Assembly (NCBI GenBank): GCA_014874365.1
Contig: JACWAH010000002.1
Span: forward strand, 1 to 64,000
Length of the DNA: 64,000 nucleotides
Reading direction: 5' to 3'
Origin: Thermoplasmatales archaeon
Lineage (GTDB): Archaea; Thermoplasmatota; Thermoplasmata; Thermoplasmatales; Thermoplasmataceae
Part shown: positions 1-8,824 of the stretch, in pieces
How positions within the stretch are numbered: the first letter of the stretch is position 1
Layout: every line of letters begins with the position of its first letter
Translations under genes and position numbers: made by a program
Notes under the pieces: generated by a model
The model's input: only the letters and a program-made list of their open reading frames with translations
What the model was told of the DNA's origin: nothing
Databases searched by the model: none

Positions 1-243
1 AATTCATACTCTTTCAGCTTAACAAATGGAACATATTCATACACTATACAGGCTGCAAACAAGACCTATGAACCTTCTGTGTCATCAGGATCGTTCACTG
101 TTAAGGGTTCTTCTATTGCAGAAACTGTAACATTCTCAAAATCATCATCCATCTCGAGCTTCGAGATTTATGCCATTGCAGGTATCGTTGCTGCAATTGC
201 TCTGGTCGCGGGAGCTGTACTGGTAATGAGGAAAAAGAAATAA
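1..243 (+). CDS. C-terminal end of a secreted, membrane-anchored surface protein (thermopsin/S-layer-like)
   Basis: Only the last 80 codons lie in the window; the gene begins upstream. The visible part is rich in Ser, Thr, Tyr and Asn and contains a LTNGTYSYTIQA stretch of the beta-sandwich type seen repeatedly in Thermoplasmata thermopsin-like and S-layer proteins. It ends in one hydrophobic helix (about 20 residues, Ala/Ile/Val rich) followed by MRKKK, a classic C-terminal membrane anchor with positive cytoplasmic tail. The role is inferred: a cell-surface protein or anchored protease. The catalytic part, if any, is outside the window, so the family is not certain. Confidence 0.6.
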   Translation, partial: NSYSFSLTNGTYSYTIQAANKTYEPSVSSGSFTVKGSSIAETVTFSKSSSISSFEIYAIAGIVAAIALVAGAVLVMRKKK

Positions 244-781
244 TGTAATTGAGGGAATAGCAATATTCCCTCCTAATTCCTGGCTTGCCCTGTTTTCACC
301 ATCAAGCTATGAGGAATTACCTTTTTCCACATCCGAATACTGGAAATCGTTAGAGATTATCCTTGCCAATTACGTAATGCACGATGATGGCAAAATCGAT
401 TATATTGACGGGCCTGCAGACAGGAAACCTATCATTGCAAACGACATAAGATACATCGGAAAGGAATCGAATAACCTTGATGAGACTACTTTAACAAGTC
501 TTGATAACGATACCTATTTGGAAAACGAGAATCTTGCAGAATTCAAGGAATGGGTTTTATCACTCAAGTCTAAGGAAGTCAAAACATTAGGTATCTCGGA
601 ATGTGGTTTGAGAAATTTCAAAAATAAAATCAGGAATGGCAATGGATTGAAAAACAAATCAAAGATTACCGAGATACTTCTCGAAAAATATTTGAAAGCT
701 GCCAAGATCGAAAAAAATTCTAAAATTGAGGAAATTTGCAAGCTATCTGAGGAACAATATCTTACTGTTAAACTTCCATAA
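230..781 (+). pseudogene. 5'-truncated gene fragment with a C-terminal helix-turn-helix-like stretch
   Basis: The frame is open from 230 to the stop at 781, but the first ATG is at 377 (134 residues from there). The translation before this ATG (WLALFSPSSYEEL, then LPFSTSEYWKSLEIILANYV) looks like real protein, so the natural start seems lost and the fragment is the C-terminal part of a longer protein. The region around residue 75-95 counted from 377 (LGISECGLRNFKNKIRNG) has the shape of a helix-turn-helix. The family is not recognised. It directly follows the surface protein stop with no obvious promoter. It could still be a short expressed gene from 377. Confidence 0.4.
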
Positions 782-1104
782 AATACTCATAGGATGTAGA
801 TTGCCATAAACTAGGAAATTTGAACATTAAATAAGCAGAGGTCCGACAATAAGGATGTAAAAATTAAAAAGCTAAACTTCCCATCGTTAACCCATAGGAA
901 TCTGTTCCTTGACTAATTTTACGAGATATTCTACCTTCTTCGGAATCACTGCAAAATACTCTCAGACGGGAAGGCAGATATCAGGAGACGGCAAATCCTG
1001 GATTGAGGATTATGATTGCAGTTTAAACTTCAAGCCAGGTAAGATCCGGCTATGAAAGCACGGAAATCGATGGTTATTGGGAATCCTCCTGAAAAGACAC
1101 GACC
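782..1104. other. Intergenic region, no gene seen
   Basis: About 320 bases between the gene fragment and the otsA promoter. I see no ORF with coding character, RNA gene or clear repeat. It may be decayed sequence belonging to the fragment upstream. Confidence 0.4.
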
Positions 1105-1114
1105 TTTTAAATAA
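1105..1114 (+). promoter_or_regulatory. TATA box of the otsAB operon
   Basis: TTTTAAATAA lies with its centre about 27 nt before the otsA ATG at 1137. This is the distance expected for an archaeal TATA box that drives a leaderless transcript starting at or next to the start codon. No Shine-Dalgarno sequence is present before the ATG, which agrees. Confidence 0.55.
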
Positions 1115-1136
1115 GATGTACGGGTAAAGAAATATC

Positions 1137-2477
1137 ATGCCTTTCACAGTGGTTTCCACCCGTGGCCCATTTTCCCATGAAAGGGTTGGCGGGTCCTACA
1201 GAATCAGGTACAGTGCCGGTGGGGTGTCAAATTCCATCAGCAGGCTCATGGAACTGGAAGGAGGCACCTGGATCTGCCTAGGAGATGGAACAGGCGATTC
1301 TGCCTTCGAGGTTGAAGATCATGAGAATTACAAAATAGTGAGAGTCCTGATTGGTAAAAAAGAGATCAAGGGATTTTATGAAGGATATGCAAATGGTACC
1401 CTCTGGCCCCTGTTTCACTATTTCAGGGAAAGAGTGCATTTCAACCAGACCAATTACATGTATTACGAGGTTGTCAACAAACTGTTTGCGGAAACCGTAA
1501 AAAGAAATATAGATGACGACTCCACCATATGGATACATGACTACCAGCTTTCGTTGCTTCCCGGGATGCTGAGGAACGACAGCGTCACCAATCGGATAAT
1601 TTTCAGCTGGCATATCCCGTGGGTCTCCCCTGAGTTTTTCTCGACACTGCCGGAATCCAAGCAGATCGTACAGGGCATATCCAGGGCCGATGCCATAACG
1701 GTGCATACCAGTCTATACCGAACTAACCTTATTTCGTCATACAGTTTTGTAACGGGATCTGACAATGGAATTGATGGGAAGGTATTTTCAATCCCTCTTG
1801 GTATAGATAATAAATATTTTTCCAGGAAATCAGAACGTTCTCATTATCCGCTGGACAGGACTGACAGGAAGTTCATTTTCTCGATAGACAGGCTGGACTA
1901 TACAAAGGGATTGATTGACAGGGTCCTGGCAATAGAGAAACTGCTCAATTTGCATCCGGATTTGTCTGAGAAATTTGTTTATGTAATGGCAGTAAATCCA
2001 AGCAGAACTTCGGTGAGGCAGTACCAGATTTTCAAGAGGGAGCTTGAATTCCAGGTTGGCAGAATCAACGGGGAATTCGGGAATGTGAACTGGATGCCCA
2101 TACTCTATATGTACAAAAGACTCGGCGAAAGCGCCCTTCTCTCCTTTTACAGGCATGCGGATGTGGCACTAGTCACGCCACTCTTCGACGGGCTGAACCT
2201 TGTGTCCAAGGAATTTGTTGCCTGTTCCAAGGATGGAGTGCTGGTGCTCTCAAAATTTGCAGGTGCGGCACAGGATCTGCCTGGAGCGCTGATCGTAAAC
2301 CCGAATTCGCTGGAAGAAATGGCAAATGCGATCAAGCAGGCCCTGACCATGAATCCCGAGGAGAGGGCGGAAAGGTTGAAAAGGATGAAGGAGAGCGTGG
2401 AGAAAAAGAACCTTGCCTGGTGGCTGACAAGAGTAAGGTCCCTAGCTGTGAGGAAACCGCATGAAGTATCGTCCTGA
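1137..2477 (+). CDS. otsA: Trehalose-6-phosphate synthase (GT20 family)
   Basis: Makes trehalose 6-phosphate from a nucleotide-glucose donor and glucose 6-phosphate in the cytoplasm. The 446 residues match the usual GT20 size. Seen: an N-terminal loop with GGVSNSISRLM for the phosphosugar, IWIHDYQLSLLPGMLR, FSWHIPWVSPEFF, the SIDRLDYTKGL motif of retaining trehalose synthases near residue 250, and a C-terminal donor-site block with ALVTPLFDGLNLVSKEFVA. The gene overlaps the phosphatase gene otsB by 17 nt, so the two are co-translated. Trehalose is a compatible solute and protein protectant, consistent with a hot or acidic habitat (inference). TPS/TPP pairs are known from Thermoplasma. Confidence 0.95.
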   Translation: MPFTVVSTRGPFSHERVGGSYRIRYSAGGVSNSISRLMELEGGTWICLGDGTGDSAFEVEDHENYKIVRVLIGKKEIKGFYEGYANGTLWPLFHYFRERVHFNQTNYMYYEVVNKLFAETVKRNIDDDSTIWIHDYQLSLLPGMLRNDSVTNRIIFSWHIPWVSPEFFSTLPESKQIVQGISRADAITVHTSLYRTNLISSYSFVTGSDNGIDGKVFSIPLGIDNKYFSRKSERSHYPLDRTDRKFIFSIDRLDYTKGLIDRVLAIEKLLNLHPDLSEKFVYVMAVNPSRTSVRQYQIFKRELEFQVGRINGEFGNVNWMPILYMYKRLGESALLSFYRHADVALVTPLFDGLNLVSKEFVACSKDGVLVLSKFAGAAQDLPGALIVNPNSLEEMANAIKQALTMNPEERAERLKRMKESVEKKNLAWWLTRVRSLAVRKPHEVSS

Positions 2478-3201
2478 TTGCCCTTATACACTTTATGAAA
2501 AAATCAGGGAAAATAAACCAATTCTTTTTCTTGATTACGACGGCACACTGGTCAACATATTTCCGGACCCGGAGCTTGCCGTTGCAGACGATAAACTCAA
2601 GTCCTTGCTGAAAAACCTCAAAGAACTGTATGAAGTGTACATTGTCACCGGTAGGGCTTTTTCCGACATGAAGGGACTGCTGGGAATTGACATCAACCTC
2701 ATTGCTCTGCATGGTGCGGTCGGAATGATTGACGGGACAATGAAATACTTCGTGAAGGATTATGACCATTACGTTGCCCTGTGCAATGAACTTGAGATAA
2801 GGGAGCAGAGGATGAAGGACCGGTTCCAGGGCCTGAGGATATACAACAAGAAGGGAAACCTGTTATTTCATTACGGAAGGGTTCCGGTTGCCGAAAGAGA
2901 AGCCTTATTCGGAGAAGTGGAGTCACTGGGCAAAATCCATGTTTTGTCAGTTTACAGGGGGAAGCTGATAATTGAGCTCAGGATTCCCGGAGTCAATAAG
3001 GGCAGGACAATTTCCCTGCTGAGGAACGGAAGAAATGCCCTGATTGCAGGTGACGATACCACGGACGAGGAAGCATTTGAGAACAATAAGGACGCGTTGA
3101 AAATTGCAGTCGGCAGGGAGTTAAAAAACTCTGATTGCGTTCTTCCCAACCCGGAAGAAATGAGGAAATTTCTTTCCTTCCTGATTCAAAGCGCAGAGTA
3201 A
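2461..3201 (+). CDS. otsB: Trehalose-6-phosphate phosphatase (HAD superfamily)
   Basis: Removes the phosphate from trehalose 6-phosphate to give trehalose. It has 246 residues, typical for archaeal and bacterial OtsB. HAD motif I is FLDYDGTLVNIFPDP (nucleophile Asp near residue 21), motif II is the VTGRAF region, and motif IV is AGDDTTDEEAF near residue 200; KGRTISLLRNG contributes the conserved Lys. The start lies inside the end of otsA (17-nt overlap), showing one transcription unit. Its 3' end overlaps by 16 nt the convergent amidohydrolase gene on the other strand. Confidence 0.95.
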   Translation: MKYRPDCPYTLYEKIRENKPILFLDYDGTLVNIFPDPELAVADDKLKSLLKNLKELYEVYIVTGRAFSDMKGLLGIDINLIALHGAVGMIDGTMKYFVKDYDHYVALCNELEIREQRMKDRFQGLRIYNKKGNLLFHYGRVPVAEREALFGEVESLGKIHVLSVYRGKLIIELRIPGVNKGRTISLLRNGRNALIAGDDTTDEEAFENNKDALKIAVGRELKNSDCVLPNPEEMRKFLSFLIQSAE

Positions 3202-3971
3202 AGGTCTGTTCTTCTCTGATCCACCAGTGGATAATCCCTATCATAGGATTCTATCAGCGATGGAGTTATTTCCACGTCAATTATACCTTCTTCCTTGCCC
3301 ATTTTCCCAACAGTATTTCCATAAGGATCGAATACCACAGAATAGCCGGTGAATGACTTTCCTGTCTGGGCAACGCCCGCAACATAACACCCGTTTTCAA
3401 TAGCCCTGGAACCAAGCAGGGTCAGCCACTGTTCCTTCTTTCCCTTACCTGCAAACCAGCCGGACTGGTAGGTTATGAGTCTTGAACCATTCAGCCGGAG
3501 GGTTCTTGCTGCTTCAGGAAACCGCACGTCGTAACAGATAAGTGGTCCTACAGTGAATTCAGCCACCTTGAAACCCTTGTATGGATAGACCCCGTATTTG
3601 TAAACTGCACTTTCCTTTGATTTCAGTGCATCGTAAAGGTGCGTTTTATCATACCTGAAGGCTATTTTTCCGTCACTGATAAAGAGGGAACGGTTCCTGA
3701 CAAGGCCCTTCGGATCGACTATCGATCCATTGCATAGCACTGTTGAATTGGTTTCAACCGACAGATGACACATTGCCCTGACAAATTCCCCATCCTCGGT
3801 TTCCGCAAGTTTGCGCGTTTTCCCGGGCTGGGCAAAATCGGGGATCAGCATCTGGTATTCCGGGAATATGATAAGGTCCGAAGGCTGCCCAGATGAAGCA
3901 AGGCGAATGGATTTCTCTGTATTCCTGGATTTATCTGAACCAGAGGAAAGTTGCACAATCTTGACTTTCAT
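3186..3971 (-). CDS. Nitrilase-superfamily carbon-nitrogen hydrolase
   Basis: A cytoplasmic amidase-type enzyme of 261 residues. The Glu-Lys-Cys triad is visible: Glu in IIFPEYQML, Lys in RYDKTHLYD, and Cys in GPLICYDVRFPEAAR. The substrate cannot be told from sequence; omega-amidase (alpha-ketoglutaramate or deaminated glutathione type) is a common activity for this size class. Its ATG overlaps the stop of topVIA by 4 nt (3968-3971), so it is the last gene of the topoisomerase VI operon, without an obvious functional link. The gene ends convergent to otsB. Confidence 0.85.
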   Translation of the reverse strand: MKVKIVQLSSGSDKSRNTEKSIRLASSGQPSDLIIFPEYQMLIPDFAQPGKTRKLAETEDGEFVRAMCHLSVETNSTVLCNGSIVDPKGLVRNRSLFISDGKIAFRYDKTHLYDALKSKESAVYKYGVYPYKGFKVAEFTVGPLICYDVRFPEAARTLRLNGSRLITYQSGWFAGKGKKEQWLTLLGSRAIENGCYVAGVAQTGKSFTGYSVVFDPYGNTVGKMGKEEGIIDVEITPSLIESYDRDYPLVDQRRTDLYSAL

Positions 3972-5050
3972 CTTCCCCCGCCAACAGCCCCAAGTTTGTC
4001 CGGCAGATAAGTGTCAGTCACGAAATCGAGGCCGTATTTAGCCAGGGACTGTTGTTCAGCCTTCTTCCCCGACATGAGCATTGTGTCGATTTCCTGTTTC
4101 CAGAATTCCGTCTGGAATCTTGGATCCTTGAGTTCTGCATTCAGCGCCTGGATGTCTTTATCGGTCAACTTGTCTGACGGAAGCTCATAATTAAGTATGT
4201 CGCTGGCTGTTATCCCAATGAATTCCGCCGATGGCACCGCCAGGTAGTTCGAGATGTGAGCGGTTTTTATTGCACCATATGCAACGGAAGCGTAAATCCT
4301 GAATGACCAGGGATCACCGTCCGTAAAAACGTAAATCGGCAGCTTGAATTCCTCGTTGAGCCTCTTCAGCAGCCTGCGGCTGCTTCTTGCCGGTTGCCCT
4401 TTAAGGTGCAGGAGTATGCAGTTGAACGACTCATCAAAACCGTTCTCGACCAGCCTGTCAAACATTCCACCGGTTTCGATGGCAAGAATGAATTTGGCGT
4501 TGGTTCCTATCAGCCTGATTTTATCCGTTTCGACAGAATAGGGTATGTTGTATCCCCCATCTCCCACGTCATCCCTGCAGTTTATCTTCTTGAAATCCCC
4601 TTTCCTGTTCTTTTCCTCGATGGTAATGTCCCCGATAATGCTTGCACCGTTTTCCTCTGGCCTGAGGCTTAATTCCTCCCTCAGCATAGTCGTGATAACC
4701 TCAAGATCCTCCGCAAGCATGTTGGATTCCTCCTGGGCATGGAATTTAGCGTGACCCCAACCCTCGGAAATGTAGTACATTTCCCTCAATGTGGATGTTT
4801 TGGATACAGAATACATCTCCTTGATGAAGTCAATCAGGTATAGCGTTTTAAGGATGTATTCCGCACCGTCGAGGCTGGTTGCCGATCTTGTGGTCTTTGT
4901 GCTGCCGTACTTCCATACTAAAGAAAGCGTATCAAGTACGATGTTTTCCCTCGTTCTGGTTGGCAGGTCCAGTGCCGGCACTTCCCCATTTTCAAGACTG
5001 TCGTAAATTTTGCGTGCAAGGAGATCAAGTTTTTCAGATTTTTCGCTCAT
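3968..5050 (-). CDS. top6A: DNA topoisomerase VI subunit A (Spo11-like)
   Basis: The DNA-cleaving subunit of the type IIB topoisomerase, which relaxes and decatenates DNA. It has 360 residues, standard for the family. The catalytic Tyr lies in TLREMYYISEGWGHAKF (residue 92 or 93). The TOPRIM acidic cluster is seen as AIETGGMFDRL (Glu) and FTDGDPWSFRIYASVAYG (Asp-Gly-Asp). Its start overlaps the topVIB stop by 4 nt, as in many archaea. The key residues are intact, so the enzyme should be active. Topo VI has been reported missing from characterised Thermoplasmatales, so its presence is a lineage clue. Confidence 0.96.
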   Translation of the reverse strand: MSEKSEKLDLLARKIYDSLENGEVPALDLPTRTRENIVLDTLSLVWKYGSTKTTRSATSLDGAEYILKTLYLIDFIKEMYSVSKTSTLREMYYISEGWGHAKFHAQEESNMLAEDLEVITTMLREELSLRPEENGASIIGDITIEEKNRKGDFKKINCRDDVGDGGYNIPYSVETDKIRLIGTNAKFILAIETGGMFDRLVENGFDESFNCILLHLKGQPARSSRRLLKRLNEEFKLPIYVFTDGDPWSFRIYASVAYGAIKTAHISNYLAVPSAEFIGITASDILNYELPSDKLTDKDIQALNAELKDPRFQTEFWKQEIDTMLMSGKKAEQQSLAKYGLDFVTDTYLPDKLGAVGGGR

Positions 5051-6903
5051 TGGTCCTCAACCTCGTATGAGATTTCCTTCATCTGGTAGTCCGGTGGAAG
5101 CGCTTCCGCTCCGATTACGTATACTGGGTCGATTCCCTCGACATAGAAATCCGTCTCCTTATAGGGAGAATCGGAAGTGATCGTGAAGGTGAAAGATTTT
5201 GATCCAGCCTGCTCAAGACTATCAATGGATATTTTGTCCAGGTCGCTTGTGCCATTTGGAGGAGAAATGTGGATCGTGAAACTTCTTTTCTCGGACGTAT
5301 AATTTGTCACGTCGGCGGATACCAGATATTCACGTTCTGACTTCTTCTCAATCTTCTCTCTTATCAATACCACGTTTACCACCTTTGAAATGGTCTTTGA
5401 CGTGTCCGGTGGATCTCTTCCGAGTATCTTTCCACTTTTCGTCGAGATCTCCGGAATAATCTGCGCCACAAGCCGGTATTTTTCATTGGCTTTGCTCCTT
5501 CTTTCCCTCTTACGCATGAAAGTCCTGAGGCTTCTTGCTGAAAGCCGCAGGGCCTGCTTGATCTCTTCGATGATTTCTGGAACCTGTGCAATCGCTTCCT
5601 TGGATTCCGAGGTGTAAGGGATCTTTGTACCGCAAATGTGGACAAGAAGTATCATTGGGCCAAAAGGCAGTCCTGCGCCCGACCGCTGATCCAATCCAAA
5701 GCCTCTCCAGTCCATTTCTGAGACCGCCTTGGTTATTGCACAGCCTCCCTGCTGATACAGCAGGGGAACCTTGTTGGCGTATCTGACGAGCCTTACGTTC
5801 TCATCCGGACTGAGTTCCCCGCCGTATACCAGTCCCACTTCCACAATCATTGGATTTCCTTTGTACACGATGGGATTTCTGACTACAGGCTTGGAATAGA
5901 ATGATGGTTTCAGTTCCTCATACACGTTCCTTAACCCGCGACGCATATATTCTATACCCAACGGAGACAGGCAATCCGTCTGCGGTGGCATAATTTTTGT
6001 TTTTGTGAAACTTTCCACGATGGATTTGACATCCTTCAGGGGCAGATCGCCGGCTTTCTCTTCAGGGTCTACCCCGCTGATTGACAGTATCTCCTCTGCA
6101 ACTTTGTTGCTGACCCTTGAAAAACCGTTCTGCAGAACCTTTGAAATGGGATCTTCCCTGAACTCGGAAATTATGAACTGCAGGTCTCCAACCTCTGTCC
6201 CGTGAGGATGAGGTTTAATCGGGATCGATCTTTTAGGGAGCTCCTCTATTGTCCGCGGAAACCTTATTGTCTTGCCTTCGGTGTTGGTAAACCTGAGTTC
6301 CATATCCGGGTTTACCGCTGCGGTCTCCCTGAGATACTCAAGAATTGACTGCCTCCCTTCCTGGTATTTTCCCTTGGCCCATATTGTGACTGAAGTTCCG
6401 TGCTTCAGGTCTGTCACCAGGACGTCTTCCCTCGATATCACGCCGGAATTTGTCTTAACGTCTATTCCAATCTCGAACTGGTAGGTTACGTCGTCCTGTT
6501 CCCTCTTTGTGACAACCAGCGCATGTTTCCCTGTCGTGATTTGCCCATAAAAAACCGCTGCAGTGATCCCTATTCCCTGCTGGCCGCGCGACTGCCTCAG
6601 CTGATGAAATCTGGAGCCATAAAGAAGCTTCCCGAATACGTTGGCCACCTCTTTTCTATCTATTCCTGGCCCGTTGTCTGCAATGGTGATCTTGAATTCA
6701 TCCTGGCTGGCTTTCTCCATCTTTACATCCACCTGCGGAAGTATGCTGTACTCCTCGCATGCGTCCAGGGAATTGTCAACAGCCTCCTTGACAATCATGA
6801 AGAGAGACTTCTGGGGCGATTCAAATCCAAGAATATGCCTGTTTTTATTAAAAAATTCTGAAATTGAAATTTCTTTATTCTTCGAGATCAAGTCTTTATT
6901 CAT
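5047..6903 (-). CDS. top6B: DNA topoisomerase VI subunit B (GHKL ATPase)
   Basis: The ATP-driven gate subunit that pairs with subunit A to form the A2B2 enzyme. It has 618 residues. The GHKL fold is clear: EAVDNSLDACEE (Bergerat N box), ADNGPGI (G1) and RGQQGIGITAAVFYGQ (G2), followed by the helix-two-turn-helix region and a transducer domain ending in the QRSGAGLPFGP area with the conserved Lys of SKEAIAQVPEI. The extended C-terminal domain (about residues 480-618) looks like the beta-sandwich found in some archaeal B subunits. It is the first gene of a three-gene operon with top6A and the amidohydrolase. Confidence 0.96.
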   Translation of the reverse strand: MNKDLISKNKEISISEFFNKNRHILGFESPQKSLFMIVKEAVDNSLDACEEYSILPQVDVKMEKASQDEFKITIADNGPGIDRKEVANVFGKLLYGSRFHQLRQSRGQQGIGITAAVFYGQITTGKHALVVTKREQDDVTYQFEIGIDVKTNSGVISREDVLVTDLKHGTSVTIWAKGKYQEGRQSILEYLRETAAVNPDMELRFTNTEGKTIRFPRTIEELPKRSIPIKPHPHGTEVGDLQFIISEFREDPISKVLQNGFSRVSNKVAEEILSISGVDPEEKAGDLPLKDVKSIVESFTKTKIMPPQTDCLSPLGIEYMRRGLRNVYEELKPSFYSKPVVRNPIVYKGNPMIVEVGLVYGGELSPDENVRLVRYANKVPLLYQQGGCAITKAVSEMDWRGFGLDQRSGAGLPFGPMILLVHICGTKIPYTSESKEAIAQVPEIIEEIKQALRLSARSLRTFMRKRERRSKANEKYRLVAQIIPEISTKSGKILGRDPPDTSKTISKVVNVVLIREKIEKKSEREYLVSADVTNYTSEKRSFTIHISPPNGTSDLDKISIDSLEQAGSKSFTFTITSDSPYKETDFYVEGIDPVYVIGAEALPPDYQMKEISYEVEDQ

Positions 6904-6934
6904 TCTACGGAGAATCCCCGGCGATTAATAATAT

Positions 6935-7693
6935 TTAACCGAAGTAGCCCAGGTCATCCCTCTGCTGGGTTCTCTGCTGGAATTCCTCCGCAGCCTTGCC
7001 GGTAATCTGCTCCATCTGCTGTGATCTTGCTTCAATGTCAGCAAGGTCCACGTCCACCTGCATTATCATGGAGAGAATCTTGAGCACATTCATTGCACTC
7101 TTTGGATCGGCGAAGAAGCCGGAAGTTTCTCCCATCAGGCAGGCCCCATCAATCGAGAACAGTTCCTTGCCAATGCCAAGCATGACTCCGGCAGAACCGA
7201 TTATTCCTCCTCCAGGCTCCCCTTTGGGAAAAACCACGCCCATGGAAGAAAGGTCCTTTATCATAGACCGGTCAGTTACTGCACCCAATACCCTGGGGGC
7301 TTCGACAATCTTGCCTGTGCTGTACCCGCCCAGTGTGTAAATGGTCTTGAGGTTGAATTTGGTCAGGATTTCAAGAGTGTTGTAAGACAGTTCGTACTGT
7401 CCTTCCTGCGTGGTTCCCTGGAAATCCCCAACCAGAACCATCAGATCGCTTTTTCCAGGCAACTTCTTGTAATATACAGAATTCCTTACGAGATAAGTAA
7501 CGCCTTCCTCAGAAACGAAAACCTGTGGAGGAAAATATTCCGAGAATATCTCCATAAGTTTCTGCATCTTCAATTTGTCTACAATGTATTCGGCGGCGAT
7601 CTTGCCAACGTTACCTATTCCCGGTAAGCCACCAATTAGCATCGGTGTGTTGAGTTTTGGTTTCTTGAACTGCTTAATCAGGATTTTTTCCAT
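6935..7693 (-). CDS. PAC2-family protein (proteasome assembly chaperone 2-like)
   Basis: A 252-residue PAC2/DUF75 family protein. The family is related to eukaryotic proteasome assembly chaperones, and in archaea it is conserved beside Nop10 and aIF2-alpha. Seen: LIGGLPGIGNVGKIAAEYIV near residue 20, VLVGDFQGTTQEG, TLGGYSTGKI, and IIGSAGVMLGIG. The C-terminus is a helical, Gln-rich tail. The ATG lies within the end of the nop10 gene (20-nt overlap), giving one operon with the translation genes upstream. The precise function in archaea is unproven. Confidence 0.85.
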   Translation of the reverse strand: MEKILIKQFKKPKLNTPMLIGGLPGIGNVGKIAAEYIVDKLKMQKLMEIFSEYFPPQVFVSEEGVTYLVRNSVYYKKLPGKSDLMVLVGDFQGTTQEGQYELSYNTLEILTKFNLKTIYTLGGYSTGKIVEAPRVLGAVTDRSMIKDLSSMGVVFPKGEPGGGIIGSAGVMLGIGKELFSIDGACLMGETSGFFADPKSAMNVLKILSMIMQVDVDLADIEARSQQMEQITGKAAEEFQQRTQQRDDLGYFG

Positions 7694-7850
7694 TCTTTTC
7701 CATCTCCGTCATTAATCTGTATTTCATGAATTTGTCCCTGGGCGCAAATCTTGGAGGAATTGCCATTATTGTTTCCTTGCCGCATCTGGGGCAGTTAACG
7801 CTCAGGGTATACAATGAACAGTCTTTACACTTTCTAATGGTGGTTTTCAT
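7674..7850 (-). CDS. nop10: H/ACA ribonucleoprotein protein Nop10
   Basis: A 58-residue zinc-ribbon RNA-binding protein of the H/ACA RNP, which guides pseudouridylation of rRNA together with Cbf5, Gar1 and L7Ae. Seen: KCKDCSLYTL and CPRCGKET, giving the four zinc cysteines, then the conserved PPRFAPRDKFMKYR tail. The gene is short and easily missed. It starts at 7850, three nt after the aIF2-alpha stop region, and its last codons overlap the PAC2 start. The position between aIF2-alpha and PAC2 is the well-known archaeal order, which supports the call. Confidence 0.95.
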   Translation of the reverse strand: MKTTIRKCKDCSLYTLSVNCPRCGKETIMAIPPRFAPRDKFMKYRLMTEMEKNGKNPD

Positions 7851-7852
7851 TC

Positions 7853-8611
7853 TCAGGCTCTGGTAAACTCAAGCTGGACACCATTTGCCTTTGCTGCATC
7901 CGTCATGTTCTGGACGGATTTCTTTATTTTTTCCTCTGCGATTTTGTAATCGCTTTCCACAATTGTGACCCTGTATCTCGGAGCGCCGACGTAGGTGATT
8001 TCCGCTCCATCGACAACTCCTTCCTGCAGGGTTTTCTTCACCCTGATGACACCGTCTTTCTCAGTTGAATATGCATCAATGTAGCCTACAATCTTAACTG
8101 AAGATATGGAGACATTCTGCTGGGCGACCTCAACGAAACTTTTCTTCCAGTCACCCTCCATATCCGGAAGCCAGTTCTCGGAGGCTGCTGCATCCTGGAA
8201 CGCTTCGTACAGCGTGCCGTATTTAATTCTTAACGGGCCGCCAAACTCCTCCTCGCATTCCTCTTCCGTTTTGCCAAGAGACTTTGCTAAAATTTCAATC
8301 AGTTTCCTGGCTTTCTGATCCTCCTTCCAGAGTGAGATCTTTTCTCTTTTCGCATGATCGTTGATCCTCTTCAGGGAAAGATCAACGTTTCCTCTTTCGT
8401 GATTGACAGACAGGACTTTGCATACCGTTTTCTGTCCTTCCCTCAGGTAATCCCTGATGTGTTTCACCCAGCCGGTTGCAACCTCGGCTATGTGGATGAA
8501 TCCCTCTACTCCGGGGTATTCTTCAAGCTTTGCCTTGACGCCAAAACCTTTGACTTCTATGATAGTTACGACGACAAGTTCTCCTATTTCCGGAAATTTC
8601 TGCCTGCTCAT
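7853..8611 (-). CDS. Translation initiation factor aIF2 subunit alpha
   Basis: The alpha subunit of the heterotrimeric factor that brings initiator tRNA to the ribosome. The S1/OB domain is at the N-terminus (GELVVVTIIEVKGFGVKAKL, then GVEGFIHIAEVATGWV), followed by the helical domain and the C-terminal alpha-beta domain that binds the gamma subunit. I chose the start at 8611 (MSRQKFPEIGE), giving 252 residues; an upstream in-frame start adds residues that do not look like the family and overlap rps27e. The chosen ATG overlaps the rps27e stop by 4 nt, typical for this cluster. Confidence 0.93.
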   Translation of the reverse strand: MSRQKFPEIGELVVVTIIEVKGFGVKAKLEEYPGVEGFIHIAEVATGWVKHIRDYLREGQKTVCKVLSVNHERGNVDLSLKRINDHAKREKISLWKEDQKARKLIEILAKSLGKTEEECEEEFGGPLRIKYGTLYEAFQDAAASENWLPDMEGDWKKSFVEVAQQNVSISSVKIVGYIDAYSTEKDGVIRVKKTLQEGVVDGAEITYVGAPRYRVTIVESDYKIAEEKIKKSVQNMTDAAKANGVQLEFTRA

Positions 8612-8823
8612 ATCTCGCCGGTAACCTCTCCAGCTATGGCGATGTTTCCCCCTGTCGGGATGGCCAGCTTTGCACCGCAAACCGAACAGTTCACCACGCT
8701 TGAAGCCTTGACAAAGGTTACCTGTTCACTGCTGCAATCCGGGCACTTGATCTTGATGAATGAGGATTTTGAATTCCTGATCTTGACAAATTTTCTCTCT
8801 TCCTTCTGTTCTCCTTCAGGCAT
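8608..8823 (-). CDS. rps27e: Ribosomal protein S27e
   Basis: A zinc-ribbon protein of the small ribosomal subunit, 71 residues from MPEGEQKEER. The four cysteines are in IKCPDCSSEQ and NCSVCGAKLAIPTGG, the standard S27e pattern. The start at 8823 comes one nt after the L44e stop; the longer reading upstream would lie inside L44e and is not family-like. It is part of the L44e-S27e-aIF2a-Nop10-PAC2 operon. Confidence 0.95.
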   Translation of the reverse strand: MPEGEQKEERKFVKIRNSKSSFIKIKCPDCSSEQVTFVKASSVVNCSVCGAKLAIPTGGNIAIAGEVTGEI

Positions 8824-8824
8824 T

